DNA of 64,000 nt from the NCBI RefSeq assembly GCF_902499115.1, contig NZ_CABVPN010000022.1, positions 62,001 to 126,000 on the forward strand, given 5' to 3'. The notes under the pieces were generated by a model that worked only from the letters and a program-made list of their open reading frames with translations, was not told the origin of the DNA and did no database searches. This document shows positions 53,009-61,918 of this stretch, piece after piece. How positions within the stretch are numbered: position 1 is the stretch's first letter; each line of letters opens with the position of its first letter. This DNA comes from Burkholderia diffusa (lineage in GTDB: Bacteria > Pseudomonadota > Gammaproteobacteria > Burkholderiales > Burkholderiaceae). A program made the translations under genes and the position numbers.

Positions 53009-53042
53009 GTGGACGGCCGACGCCGACCCATCGGCCGTCCAC
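53009..53042. terminator. Perfect 12-bp hairpin after the histidine kinase
   Basis: GTGGACGGCCGA at 53009-53020 and TCGGCCGTCCAC at 53031-53042 pair perfectly around a 10-base loop. It sits 52 bases after the kinase stop in the 291-base convergent gap. There is no U-tract, so efficient intrinsic termination is uncertain. Confidence 0.45.
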
Positions 53043-53248
53043 GGCAGTTGGCGCCGCGTGCGGCGTGGCAGGAGGCGCTACGTATCGATGCCCGGGCCGG
53101 TCTGGCCGATCGTGCGGGCACGTTTGAACCACGCGACTTGCGACCGGCAGAACGCGAGATTTGCGCGAACGATGGCCGACGGATGCCGATGTGACGGATA
53201 CGGCAGGTTCACCTGATGTTCGGGCTCGCGCTCGCTCGTGCGTAGCGT

Positions 53249-54349
53249 CTACGCGCCGCGCTTGCGCCGCACGTCGCTCGGCGTCGTGCCGGTCCAGCGC
53301 TTGAACGCGTGGCGGAATCCCACCGCGTCGCTGAAGCCGAGCGTCAGCGCGATGTCCTCGGTGCTGAGCGTGGTGGTGCTCAGGTAGTCGATCGCGAGCG
53401 CCTTGCGCACGCTCGTCAGCAACTCGCTGTACGACGTGCCTTCGGCGTCGAGCTTGCGGCGCAATGTGCGCGACGTCATGCACAGGGTGTCGGCGATCGC
53501 GTCGATGTCCGGAAACTGCCCGGGCGTGCGCGTGAGTTCATGGTAGACGCGCCGCGTGACGCCCGCCTGGCTGCGCAATTCGTCGAGCAGGCGCGCGCAG
53601 TGCGACGACACCTGCGCGGCGGTGATCGGGTTCGCGAGCTGCGGCGCGCGCGTGAGCCACGCGGCCGGGTAGCTCAACACATGGTGCGGCTGGTCGAACG
53701 CGATCGGGCATTCGAGCGCATCGGACAGCAGCGCCGCATGCGGCGGTCGCGGCTGCGCGAACTGCGCGCGGGCCGGCACGCACCACGCGCCCATCACGTC
53801 CTTGATGATCGTCACGTGCAGCGCGAATTGCATGTCGATCAGGAAGCGGTAGAGCGGCAGGTCCGGCTCCGGCAGTGCGGCTTCATGCGGATCCGGGAAC
53901 AGCCACGACGCGGTGTCGCCCTGTTCGACCCACCGGATCGCGAGCATCCCGTTCGCGAGCTGGTGATATTTGACTGCCGAATCGAATGCATGCGCGAGCG
54001 ATTCCGAACACAGCATCGCGTAGCCGTACATTCCGTAGCTCGACGCATGCAGCCGGCGGCCGACGCGCACGCCGAGATCGGTGCCGTCATAGCGGCCGAT
54101 CGCGTTGCGCGCGGCGGTCAGGAACTGCAGTTGCGATGTGAGCGTGAACGGGTCGGTGACGGCGTCCGGCGACAGGCCGGTGCCATCGAGCACGGCGGTC
54201 GGGTCGAGGCCGAGTTCCTGGGCGACACCGACCAGCACGGCCAGCTTGGCCGGCGAGAAGCGCTTCTCGCGCAACGCGTGGGCGAGCGGGGCGTCCGGCA
54301 GCGGGGCGGCGCCGGCGGCCGTCGGGGTCAAGAGCGCACTGCGCGGCAT
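53249..54349 (-). CDS. AraC-family regulator (OruR-like, arabinose-binding N-domain)
   Basis: The protein has 366 residues. An N-terminal ligand domain (about 20-240, LAVLVGVAQELGLDPTAVLD, YGMYGYAMLCSES) is followed by the AraC double helix-turn-helix (about 265-362, DTLCMTSRTLRRKLDAEGTS, TLGFSDAVGFRHAFKRWTG). Members of this group often control amino acid or fatty acid catabolism. It is divergent from the acyl-CoA ligase across 320 bases, so it probably regulates it. I begin at ATG 54349, where family similarity starts. Confidence 0.85.
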   Translation of the reverse strand: MPRSALLTPTAAGAAPLPDAPLAHALREKRFSPAKLAVLVGVAQELGLDPTAVLDGTGLSPDAVTDPFTLTSQLQFLTAARNAIGRYDGTDLGVRVGRRLHASSYGMYGYAMLCSESLAHAFDSAVKYHQLANGMLAIRWVEQGDTASWLFPDPHEAALPEPDLPLYRFLIDMQFALHVTIIKDVMGAWCVPARAQFAQPRPPHAALLSDALECPIAFDQPHHVLSYPAAWLTRAPQLANPITAAQVSSHCARLLDELRSQAGVTRRVYHELTRTPGQFPDIDAIADTLCMTSRTLRRKLDAEGTSYSELLTSVRKALAIDYLSTTTLSTEDIALTLGFSDAVGFRHAFKRWTGTTPSDVRRKRGA

Positions 54350-54669
54350 GGCTGGTTCTGCGTCCGATTCGATACCGTTCCGGGTTCGCGATTTTGCGCC
54401 GGAACGCGCGGGCGCGCCATAGGGTTCACCCTGATGCACATGGCCTTGCACGGCCCGACAACGGCAAACCGACGCGCGAGCGCTAGCCGTGGCTGGCGGT
54501 GCGCCGCGCGTCCGCGTGTCCGTTTCGATCATCTTTTCGACCGCCCGGATCATTTTCAAAGCACCGTTGGCGGGCGATAGTCGTCGGTCAGGCGACGGCC
54601 CATGCGCATCCGGTGCGCGGGCCGCCGTGCGAACGGCGCTGCCTGGCGCCGTCCCCCGAGGAGCAGGAC
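54350..54669. other. Divergent promoter region araC / acyl-CoA ligase
   Basis: This 320-base gap separates two divergent genes. I see no additional gene. The patch around 54540-54560 (GATCATTTTCAAAG) is AT-rich relative to its surroundings and is the most likely promoter area for the ligase. Confidence 0.35.
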
Positions 54670-56304
54670 ATGACGAAGAGACACTGGATCGGCTCGTACG
54701 GCTCGATCCCCGCCGAGATCGATGCCGATCGCCATCCTTCCGTAACCGCGCTGCTGGACGAAGCGATGCGCCGCTTTGCCGATCGCCCCGCGTTCCGTGC
54801 ATTCGGCCGCACGCTGACCTACGCCGACGTCGACCGCCTGTCGGCCGCGCTCGCCGCATACCTGCAGCAGGTCGTGGGCGTGCGCAAGGGCGACCGCGTG
54901 GCCGTGATGCTGCCCAACGTGCTCGCGTTTCCGGTGACGTTCGTCGCGCTCGCGCGGATCGGCGCGATCCAGGTCAACGTGAATCCGTTCTACACCGCGC
55001 ACGAGCTCGAACACCAGCTGAACGACGCGGGCGTCGAAGTGGCCGTGGTGTGCGGCGGATCGATGGGCACGTTCGCCGACGTGGTCGGCAAGACACGCAT
55101 GCGAACCGTGCTGAGCGTCGGGCGCGGCGATCTCGGCGTCGTCGATGCGCCGGCCGGCGCGTGCGACGCGCTGCCGCCCGGCTCGATCCCGCTCGCGGAC
55201 GCGATCGCCGCCGGCGAATCGCTCGCCTTCGAGCCGGTCGCGCTCGGCAGCGCCGATCTGCTGCTGCTGCAGTACACGGGCGGCACGACCGGGCTGTCGA
55301 AGGGTGCCGCGCTGTCGCACCGCAACCTCGTCGCGAACATCGAGCAGTTCGCGGCGATCGTACCTGCCGCGCGTCAGCCGGGCGAGGAGGTCGTCGTTAC
55401 CGCGATCCCGCTGTATCACATCTTCGCGCTGACCGTGAACTTCCTGTCCTACTTCGCGATCGGCGCGGAGAACTGGCTCGTCGCGAACCCGCGCGACATG
55501 GACGGCTTCATCGACGTGCTGAAGGCGGCGCGGCCGTCGGTGTTCGTCGGCGTCAACACGCTGTATGCGGGGCTCGCGGGCCATCCGCGGCTGAAGGAAG
55601 TGGACTGGTCGCGGCTGAAGCTGTCGGCCGGCGGCGGCGCGGCGGTGATCGACGTGATCTCCGCGCGCTGGAAGGCGGTGACGGGCAACTTCATCCGCGA
55701 AGGGTACGGGCTGTCGGAAACGTCGCCGGTGGTCACCTTCAACCCGCAGTCGATCGACGCGTTCACGGGCACGACGGGCTTGCCGCTGCCGTCGACCGAC
55801 GTGAAGCTGCTCGACGACCAGGATCGCGAGGTGGCGATCGGCGAAGCAGGCGAGATCTGCGTGCAGGGGCCGCAGGTGATGGGCGGCTACTGGCAGAAGC
55901 CGGAAGCGAACGCGGCGGCGTTCACCGCCGACGGCTACTTCCGCACCGGCGACATCGGCGTGTTCGACGCGGCCGGCTTCCTGAAGATCGTCGACCGCAA
56001 GAAGGACATGATCATCGTGTCGGGCTTCAACGTGTACCCGAACGAGGTGGAAGCCGCAGCCACGTCGCTGGCGGGCGTGGCCGAATGCGCATGCATCGGC
56101 GTGCCGGACGAGCGCACGGGCGAGGCCGTCAAGCTGTTCGTGGTGCTTGCGCCGGATGCGGCCGTCACCGAAGCGGAGATCGTCGCGCACTGCCGCGAGA
56201 ACCTCGCGGCCTACAAGGTGCCGAAGCTGATCCGCCTGGTCGATCGGCTGCCGAAGTCGACGGTCGGCAAGATCCTGCGCCGGGAACTCAGCCGCGCCGA
56301 CTGA
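54670..56304 (+). CDS. Long-chain acyl-CoA ligase (AMP-binding)
   Basis: This 544-residue ANL-superfamily enzyme has the P-loop LQYTGGTTGLSKGAALSH, the A5 region EGYGLSETSPVV, the hinge DRKKDMIIVSGFNVYPNEVE and the catalytic Lys in LPKSTVGKILRREL (Lys534). It activates a carboxylic acid to acyl-AMP and then acyl-CoA, most like FadD-type long-chain ligases. GAGGAG precedes the ATG at 54670. AraC regulators flank it on both sides, and no further beta-oxidation gene is adjacent. Confidence 0.85.
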   Translation: MTKRHWIGSYGSIPAEIDADRHPSVTALLDEAMRRFADRPAFRAFGRTLTYADVDRLSAALAAYLQQVVGVRKGDRVAVMLPNVLAFPVTFVALARIGAIQVNVNPFYTAHELEHQLNDAGVEVAVVCGGSMGTFADVVGKTRMRTVLSVGRGDLGVVDAPAGACDALPPGSIPLADAIAAGESLAFEPVALGSADLLLLQYTGGTTGLSKGAALSHRNLVANIEQFAAIVPAARQPGEEVVVTAIPLYHIFALTVNFLSYFAIGAENWLVANPRDMDGFIDVLKAARPSVFVGVNTLYAGLAGHPRLKEVDWSRLKLSAGGGAAVIDVISARWKAVTGNFIREGYGLSETSPVVTFNPQSIDAFTGTTGLPLPSTDVKLLDDQDREVAIGEAGEICVQGPQVMGGYWQKPEANAAAFTADGYFRTGDIGVFDAAGFLKIVDRKKDMIIVSGFNVYPNEVEAAATSLAGVAECACIGVPDERTGEAVKLFVVLAPDAAVTEAEIVAHCRENLAAYKVPKLIRLVDRLPKSTVGKILRRELSRAD

Positions 56305-56426
56305 TGGCGCCGAAGCGCCGCGCGCCCGTCGGCGCGCGGGCCGGCACGCCGAAAGCCCCGAAGGCCCCGAAGGCCCGGTCCGGGCCGCTCAAGTACAATG
56401 CGAGCGGTTCGACCGACGGGGACGCG

Positions 56427-57473
56427 ATGACCGGTTCAGACTCACCTTCCGCCCGGCCCGGGCAGGCGCTACCGTCGCCGAGCGCGACGGTGCCGATCTC
56501 GCTCGTCAACGGTTTTCTGGCGAGCGCCGGCGCGCGCCGCGACGTGGTCGAGCGCTACCTGCGCGGGGCCGGCATCCCGCTCGAGCTGCTCGGCGAGCCG
56601 CATGCGCGCGTGACGGAAGAGCAGTTCTCGACGCTGTACCGCACGCTCGCGATCGACCTCGACGACGAGATGCCCGGCATCTTCTCGCGCCCGCTGCGCG
56701 GCGGCACGCTGAAGTACCTGTGCCTGAGCCTGCTCGATGCGCGCAACCTCGAAACGGCGCTGCACCGTTTCGGCCAGTTCTTCCATATCCTGCTCGACGA
56801 CTTCTTCGTCGAATCGAAGCGCGATGGTCTGGTCGCGCAGGTGCTGCTGCGGCCGAACCCGGCCGTCGGCCCGATCGGCGCGCTCGGCCAGGAATTGATG
56901 CTCAAGCTCGTGCACGGCGTGTGTTCCTGGCTGATCGGGCAGAAGATCCCGCTGCTGAAGATCGAGTTCGCGTGCCCGCGGCCGCGCCACGCGGTCGAGC
57001 ACCTGTACTTCTTCACCGGTTCCGTGCAGTTCGACTGCGAACGCACGCTGATGCGCTTCAGCGCCGACTACCTCGACGCGCCGATCCGGCAGAGCAAGCG
57101 CAACCTGCGCAAGTTCCTCGCGCGCGCGCCCGGCGACTGGATCTTCGAATCGTTCAGCGAACAGCTCGTGTGCCATCGCGTGCGGCAATACCTGTCGGCG
57201 GCGCTGCCCGACCTGCCGGTGATCGACCAGGCGGCCGAGCATCTGCATTGTTCGGTGCGCACGCTGAGCCGCCACCTGGCCTCGGAAGGCACGACGTTCC
57301 AGGCGCTCAAGGATGAACTGCGGCGCGACATCGCGATCCAGCGGCTCACCGATACGCTCGACACGATCGCCGCGATCGGCGCCGATATCGGCTTCGACGA
57401 TCCGAGCGCGTTCCATCGCGCGTTCCGCCACTGGACGGGCAGCACGCCGGGGACTTACCGGCGGCGCACGTAG
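56427..57473 (+). CDS. AraC-family regulator (OruR-like)
   Basis: This 348-residue protein has an arabinose-binding-type N-domain (about 25-235, PISLVNGFLASAGARRDVVE) and a C-terminal AraC domain (about 245-346, AEHLHCSVRTLSRHLASEGT, IGFDDPSAFHRAFRHWTG). It is the same family as the regulator at 53249-54349. A -10-like TACAAT lies at 56394-56399 beside a GGCCCG-N3-CGGGCC dyad (56372-56386), which could be its promoter and operator. It follows the ligase by 122 bases. Confidence 0.83.
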   Translation: MTGSDSPSARPGQALPSPSATVPISLVNGFLASAGARRDVVERYLRGAGIPLELLGEPHARVTEEQFSTLYRTLAIDLDDEMPGIFSRPLRGGTLKYLCLSLLDARNLETALHRFGQFFHILLDDFFVESKRDGLVAQVLLRPNPAVGPIGALGQELMLKLVHGVCSWLIGQKIPLLKIEFACPRPRHAVEHLYFFTGSVQFDCERTLMRFSADYLDAPIRQSKRNLRKFLARAPGDWIFESFSEQLVCHRVRQYLSAALPDLPVIDQAAEHLHCSVRTLSRHLASEGTTFQALKDELRRDIAIQRLTDTLDTIAAIGADIGFDDPSAFHRAFRHWTGSTPGTYRRRT

Positions 57474-57563
57474 TGCGGTTTTTTCGAACCCGATTTCAAT
57501 CCCGCTCCCATAACCGGCATCCTTCGCGCGCTCCCATGGACGGCTCCCCGTCGTCACGCGTCA

Positions 57564-57980
57564 TCATGCGTGCGGCATGCAGTTGCGCTTTTCGTATCGG
57601 GAATGGCGCACCGCGAAGATCGTCCACATCGCGTCGTTCGCCGTCACGAGCGGGCGGCGTCGCGTCGCGCTCGACGAATTCGACGGACAGGGCGAGCGCG
57701 TGAGGATGGCAAGGGCATCGCGAATGCCGTAGCTGTAATGCGTCCATGCCCCGGCGTTGATCAGCACCGCATCCTGGCGTTCCTCGAAAGCGCGATGAAT
57801 GCGCTCGCACATCGCGCCTTCGCCGTTCGTCTGGAACGATTCCACCTGTACACCCAGTTCCTCCGCCAGCCCTTGCAGCCGTGCATCGATCTGCGCGAGC
57901 GTGATCGTCCCGTACTGTGCGGGGTCGCGCTTGCCGAACATGTTGTGATTGATGCCGTGCAGCATCAGGATCTTCTTCAT
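57564..57980 (-). CDS. Divergent or degraded type II 3-dehydroquinate dehydratase
   Basis: The protein has 138 residues. The first two thirds follow AroQ: LHGINHNMFGKRDPAQYGTI for the catalytic Arg/Tyr loop, FQTNGEGAMCERIHRAF for NHEG, and INAGAWTHYSYGIRDALA for NPGAYTHTS. After ILT the conserved block with EVHxSN and HAREPFRHHS is missing and the residues look out of frame (SPCPSNSSSATRRR). A frame disturbance near 57680 is likely, so activity is doubtful. GGAGA supports ATG 57980. It closes the CaiB/AroE operon, 19 bases after aroE. Confidence 0.6.
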   Translation of the reverse strand: MKKILMLHGINHNMFGKRDPAQYGTITLAQIDARLQGLAEELGVQVESFQTNGEGAMCERIHRAFEERQDAVLINAGAWTHYSYGIRDALAILTRSPCPSNSSSATRRRPLVTANDAMWTIFAVRHSRYEKRNCMPHA

Positions 57981-57999
57981 GCGAATCTCCATCGCGTGT

Positions 58000-58836
58000 T
58001 CAATCAAAGGGCACGGCCAGCCGATCGATCACCGAGCTGGTCTCGGGGCGTACGCCGCGCCACCATGCGAACGCTTCGGCCGCCTGCTCGACCAGCATGC
58101 CGACACCATCCGCAATTCCGTGCACGCCTGCGTTTTTCGCGAGCCGCAGAAACGGCGTCAGACGCTTGCCGTATGCAAGTTCGTAGGCGGTGCCGGTCGG
58201 ACTGAACACGCTCGGCGGGACCGGCGGCAGGTCGCCGGTCAGGCTCGCCGACGTCGCATTGACGACCAGGTCGAAACGCCCCATCCGTGCGAGGTCCGCG
58301 TAGCCGCCGGCAACGAGCGGACCGCGTCCGGCAACCTGCGCGACCAGGGCGCGCGCCTTGTCGACGTCGCGATTCGCGATGACCAGTTCAGCCGGTCCGG
58401 CTTCGAGGAACGGCAAAAGCGCGCCGCGTGCCGCGCCGCCCGCACCGAGCATCAGGACACGCTTGCCGGCCATCGGCAGATTGAGGTTCGCCTCGATATC
58501 GCGAACCAGGCCGATGCCGTCGAAGTTGTCGGCCAGGATGCGGCCGCCGTCGAACTTGAGCGCGTTGGCCGCGCCCGCGAGCTGCGCCCGCTCGCTGCGT
58601 TCGTCCGACATCGCGAACGCGTCGAGCTTGAACGGCGCAGTGACGTTGATGCCCTTGCCGCCGCCTTCGAAAAAGGCACGAACCGCGGCTGCGAAAGCGC
58701 CTGCCGGCTCGACGGGCCCCTCGATGGGCGTATAGCTGATGTCCTGACGCGTCTGCTGCGCGAAGAGGCCGTGTATCAGTGGGGATTTCGTGTGCCCGAT
58801 CGGATTGCCGATCACCGCGTATGGGTCGGTCATCAT
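58000..58836 (-). CDS. Shikimate/quinate dehydrogenase-family protein (AroE-like)
   Basis: The protein has 278 residues. The substrate site has VIGNPIGHTKSPLIH (Thr in place of the first Ser of the usual SKS) and GINVTAPFKLDAF with the catalytic Lys. The paired Asp is in DNFDGIGLVRD and the nucleotide loop is VLMLGAGGAARGALLPF. Classical AroE reduces 3-dehydroshikimate, while YdiB-like relatives act on quinate. In this catabolic operon, a quinate or related dehydrogenase is as likely as biosynthetic AroE. The start overlaps the CaiB stop as ATGA. Confidence 0.78.
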   Translation of the reverse strand: MMTDPYAVIGNPIGHTKSPLIHGLFAQQTRQDISYTPIEGPVEPAGAFAAAVRAFFEGGGKGINVTAPFKLDAFAMSDERSERAQLAGAANALKFDGGRILADNFDGIGLVRDIEANLNLPMAGKRVLMLGAGGAARGALLPFLEAGPAELVIANRDVDKARALVAQVAGRGPLVAGGYADLARMGRFDLVVNATSASLTGDLPPVPPSVFSPTGTAYELAYGKRLTPFLRLAKNAGVHGIADGVGMLVEQAAEAFAWWRGVRPETSSVIDRLAVPFD

Positions 58837-60053
58837 TGGCTCGCTTTTGAATAGAGGACGCCGTCGGCCTGCATTGCGTCGATTTCGGCCGAATCGAATC
58901 CGAGGGAGCGCGCGACTTCCGCGTTGTGTTGTCCGAGATCGGGCGCGACGTCGCGAATCGTCGTATCGCAATCGGAAAACCGGAACGGCAGGTTGGGCAG
59001 GCGCAGCGTCCCGTAGCGCGGATGCTGTTGCTCGACGACCATGCCTCTCGCCTGGATCTGCGGATCGTTCAATACCTCGTCGATGCGCTGCACCTTCGCG
59101 CACGGAACGTCGATGCCGTCGAGCAGTTCGAGCACCGACGCGACGGAACGCGCGGCCACCCACGGCTCGACCACCGACAGAATCTCCGTGCGGTGCGCGT
59201 TGCGCCCGGTGCTGTCGTGAAACCGTGTGTCGGCGCCGAAGTCCGACGGGCCGCCGTGCGTCGCGATCAGCCCGGCGAAGCGTTTCCACGCGTCGTCGAC
59301 TTGTGCGGCGATCACGAGATCGCCGTCCGCGGCACGGAACACGCCATAGAGTGTCGAGGTCGGCATGTCGTGCCCGGTCTGCTCGGGCAGCACGCCGTGC
59401 AGCGTGTAGCACTGCACCGCATATTCGTGCATCGATACCAGCGTGTCGTACAGCGCCATGTCGATGTGTTGCCCGCGGCCGCTCTTCACGCGCCCCAGCA
59501 GCGCGGCGTTGATCGCCGCGACCGCATGAATGCCGGTGTACATGTCGCCGAGCGAGATGCGCAGCAGCGGCGGCCGCTCGCCCGGCGTGCCCACCATCTG
59601 CATGATTCCGCTCCTGGCTTCCGCGATCAGCCCGAAGCCTGCGCGATGCGCGTCCGGACCGGTGTGCCCGTACGCCGAAATCGAACAGTAGACGAGGCCC
59701 GGATTGCGCGCCGACAATTCGGCATAGCCGAGCCCGAGCTTGTCCAGTGCGCCCGGCCGATAGTTCTCGATGAACACGTCGGCGGAGTCGCACAGCCGCT
59801 GCATGAACGCCTTGCCGCGCGCGTCCTTCATGTTGACGCTCACGCCGCGCTTGCCCATGTTGAGCTGCAGGAAGTAGCCGCTTTGCTGGTCGTCGAGCAC
59901 GGTCGCGTGCTGGCGTCCGGCGTCGCCCGATCCGGGGCGCTCGACCTTGATGACTTCGGCGCCGAGCGCCGCGAGACAGCGCCCGACATACGGACCGGCA
60001 AGGAAGTGGCTGTAGTCGACGACGCGAATACCTTCGAGTGGGCGAGCCTGCAT
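58833..60053 (-). CDS. CaiB/BaiF-family (class III) CoA-transferase
   Basis: The protein has 406 residues. The N-terminus LEGIRVVDYSHFLAGPYVGR and the region AEVIKVERPGSGDAGR are family hallmarks, and the catalytic Asp is in LLRISLGDMYTGIHA. These enzymes move CoA between carboxylic acids. The start overlaps the MaoC stop (TAATG), so the two are translationally coupled. It is the core of the operon 57564-61853. The acid it activates is unknown. Confidence 0.85.
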   Translation of the reverse strand: MQARPLEGIRVVDYSHFLAGPYVGRCLAALGAEVIKVERPGSGDAGRQHATVLDDQQSGYFLQLNMGKRGVSVNMKDARGKAFMQRLCDSADVFIENYRPGALDKLGLGYAELSARNPGLVYCSISAYGHTGPDAHRAGFGLIAEARSGIMQMVGTPGERPPLLRISLGDMYTGIHAVAAINAALLGRVKSGRGQHIDMALYDTLVSMHEYAVQCYTLHGVLPEQTGHDMPTSTLYGVFRAADGDLVIAAQVDDAWKRFAGLIATHGGPSDFGADTRFHDSTGRNAHRTEILSVVEPWVAARSVASVLELLDGIDVPCAKVQRIDEVLNDPQIQARGMVVEQQHPRYGTLRLPNLPFRFSDCDTTIRDVAPDLGQHNAEVARSLGFDSAEIDAMQADGVLYSKASQ

Positions 60054-60517
60054 TACAGTGCCTCCGGGCGGCGCGGCACCATCAGGCGATGCTCGCCGCG
60101 TTGAACGACCTGATCGTCCTGATTGATCAGCTCCGACGGCAGCACGACGATGCCCCAATCCGGGCGGCTCTTGCTGGCCCGCATCGAGCCGACGCGGAAC
60201 TTCACGTGCAGCACGTCGCCGACCTTGATCGGCAGCAGGAAATCCCAGCTCCAGCCGAGCGACATGCCCGGCAGAAAGCGATAGTCGCTCTGCGTCTTCA
60301 GGCCGTCGGCGATGGACAAGCCGAACAGCCCGTGCGCGACGAGGCACCCGAAATGGCTCGCGTTGGCGTATTCCTCGTCCACGTGGACGGGCGTATGGTC
60401 GCCGGTGAGGTCGGCGTACGCGAGAATGCGCTCCTTGGTCACGATGTAGCTCGGGCTCGTGCAGGTGTCACCCTCGCGGGCGTCGTCCCAGTATTTCTCG
60501 ACGATCGTCATGGTCAT
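60053..60517 (-). CDS. MaoC-family acyl-CoA hydratase/dehydratase
   Basis: This 154-residue single hotdog protein has the MaoC hydratase motif YADLTGDHTPVHVDEEYAN (catalytic Asp/His) and AHGLFGLSIADGL. It hydrates an enoyl-CoA or the reverse. The ATG at 60517 overlaps the VOC stop as ATGA. Pairing with CaiB suggests activation of an acid followed by dehydration or hydration, as in branched C4-C5 dicarboxylate routes. This is inference. Confidence 0.83.
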   Translation of the reverse strand: MTMTIVEKYWDDAREGDTCTSPSYIVTKERILAYADLTGDHTPVHVDEEYANASHFGCLVAHGLFGLSIADGLKTQSDYRFLPGMSLGWSWDFLLPIKVGDVLHVKFRVGSMRASKSRPDWGIVVLPSELINQDDQVVQRGEHRLMVPRRPEAL

Positions 60518-60906
60518 GCCTCCGCGCGCGGGTTGATCGCCAGTGCCTGCGCCACGCAGGAAGCCGGCCTGGCCTGAATCAGTTCGACGGCGAGCCCGTC
60601 GGGCAGGCGAAGCCAGTTCCGCCCTTGCGGCATTTCCGACACGCCGAACCGTTGTGCCGCGGCCAGCGCGGCTTCCAGGTCTTCGCACATCACGCCGAGA
60701 TGCGCGAGCCGGCCTTCCGGGCCATCGTGTTCCGGCGCGTGGATGAACTGCAGGCCGCCGAGCGTCCAGTACTGCCGCGGCGCGTCGAGCGTGCCGTCCA
60801 CTTCGCGCAGGGTCATGCCGAGCACTTCCTCGAAGAAGCGGATGTGCCAGCGGATGTCCTTCACCCAGATCGCAACGTGTTCGAGATAGGCTTTCGTGGC
60901 ATTCAT
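60514..60906 (-). CDS. VOC/glyoxalase-family protein
   Basis: The protein has 130 residues with a VOC beta-alpha-beta-beta-beta fold: YLEHVAIWVKDIRWHIRFFE at the start and LRLPDGLAVELIQ at the end. The metal ligands appear to be His10, His67-region and Glu near the C-terminus. Methylmalonyl-CoA epimerases and glyoxalases are in this superfamily. In a CoA operon an epimerase-like or isomerase role is plausible. It overlaps both neighbours by 4 bases. Confidence 0.75.
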   Translation of the reverse strand: MNATKAYLEHVAIWVKDIRWHIRFFEEVLGMTLREVDGTLDAPRQYWTLGGLQFIHAPEHDGPEGRLAHLGVMCEDLEAALAAAQRFGVSEMPQGRNWLRLPDGLAVELIQARPASCVAQALAINPRAEA

Positions 60907-61853
60907 GCGGCGGCCTCCTGCCGTTGGCGATCGGCCATCGCGCGTTCCAGCCCCTTGATGCAGGCGACGAGCGTTGCATTGACCGGGGTCGGCACGCCGT
61001 AGCGCTGCCCCCAGCGCACGACCGAACCGTTGATGAAGTCGATTTCGGTGATCGAGCCCTTCTCGAGGCTTTGCAGCATCGACGTCTTGAAGGTCGCGGG
61101 GAGCCCCTCGGCGGCGAGCGTCCAGGCCTGTTCCGGATCGGTCATCGACAGCTTGACGCCGGCCGCCTGCGCCGCCGAGATCGCCTCGGCCACGGCCGCG
61201 AGCGACGTCGCCTTCAGCAGCGGCTCATCGTAAAGCTGCCCGTAGGTGAGGCCGGTAAGGCCGGTCAGCGCACCCGTCGCGACATTCACCAGCAGCTTGT
61301 CCCACATGGTGCCGACGATGTTGTCGCTGATCGTCGTGGCGAGGCCGGCGGCATCGAACGCGGCGGCGATTGCCTGCACGCGCGGTGTGATGCGGCCGTC
61401 GAGTTCGCCGATATAGGTGTACTTGCCGATCACGCCGGATTCGATATGGCCCGCGCCGCGCAGCACGCCGCCGACGTAGGTCTTGCCCGCGAGGACGCGC
61501 TCGCGGCCGACGACGTCGATCAGGATGTCCTCGTGTCCGAGGCCGTTCTGCAGCGACAGCACGGCGGTATCCGGACCCACCAGCGATTGGGCGCCGCGGA
61601 TGGCCGCGTCGGTTTGGAACGACTTGACCAGCACCACCACCAGGTCGGCCACGCCGACATCGGCAGCCTGAGTCGTCGCGTGGACGCGTACGTGGCGGGT
61701 GCCGCCCGCGTCGTCGACGCGCAGGCCGTCACGGCGCATCGCATCGACGTGTGCAGGCGAGCGGTCGATCAGCCAGGTCTCGTGGCCGCCTTGGGTAAGG
61801 GTGGCGCCGATCGCGCAGCCCAGCGCGCCAGCGCCCAGAATTGCTATTTTCAA
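60903..61853 (-). CDS. Ketopantoate reductase-family (PanE/ApbA-like) dehydrogenase
   Basis: The protein has 316 residues with the Rossmann motif KIAILGAGALGCAIGATLTQ and the PanE-type helix VGTMWDKLLVNVATGALTGL, whose Lys is the catalytic one. AAGGAG at 61865-61860 lies 6 bases before a TTG at 61853, which begins exactly at the domain, so I choose this rare start over the ATG at 61880. Panthothenate synthesis is unlikely here. A 2-keto acid reductase in the CoA pathway fits better. It is the first gene of the operon and divergent from LysR. Confidence 0.8.
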   Translation of the reverse strand: MKIAILGAGALGCAIGATLTQGGHETWLIDRSPAHVDAMRRDGLRVDDAGGTRHVRVHATTQAADVGVADLVVVLVKSFQTDAAIRGAQSLVGPDTAVLSLQNGLGHEDILIDVVGRERVLAGKTYVGGVLRGAGHIESGVIGKYTYIGELDGRITPRVQAIAAAFDAAGLATTISDNIVGTMWDKLLVNVATGALTGLTGLTYGQLYDEPLLKATSLAAVAEAISAAQAAGVKLSMTDPEQAWTLAAEGLPATFKTSMLQSLEKGSITEIDFINGSVVRWGQRYGVPTPVNATLVACIKGLERAMADRQRQEAAA

Positions 61854-61918
61854 TGGCTTCTCCTTGACGTATGGCATCACGATAGGAGTCGCCGCTCATG
61901 CCGACAATGCAATGGATA

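Noticed and set aside
56355..56372. Tandem GCCCCGAAG copies upstream of the AraC gene
   Set aside because: Only two exact 9-base units are present in GC-rich sequence, and I see no function beyond slippage.
57496..57810. A separate gene in the alternative frame at the end of the AroQ-like gene
   Set aside because: It has no start signal and resembles the displaced part of the damaged AroQ frame rather than an independent protein.
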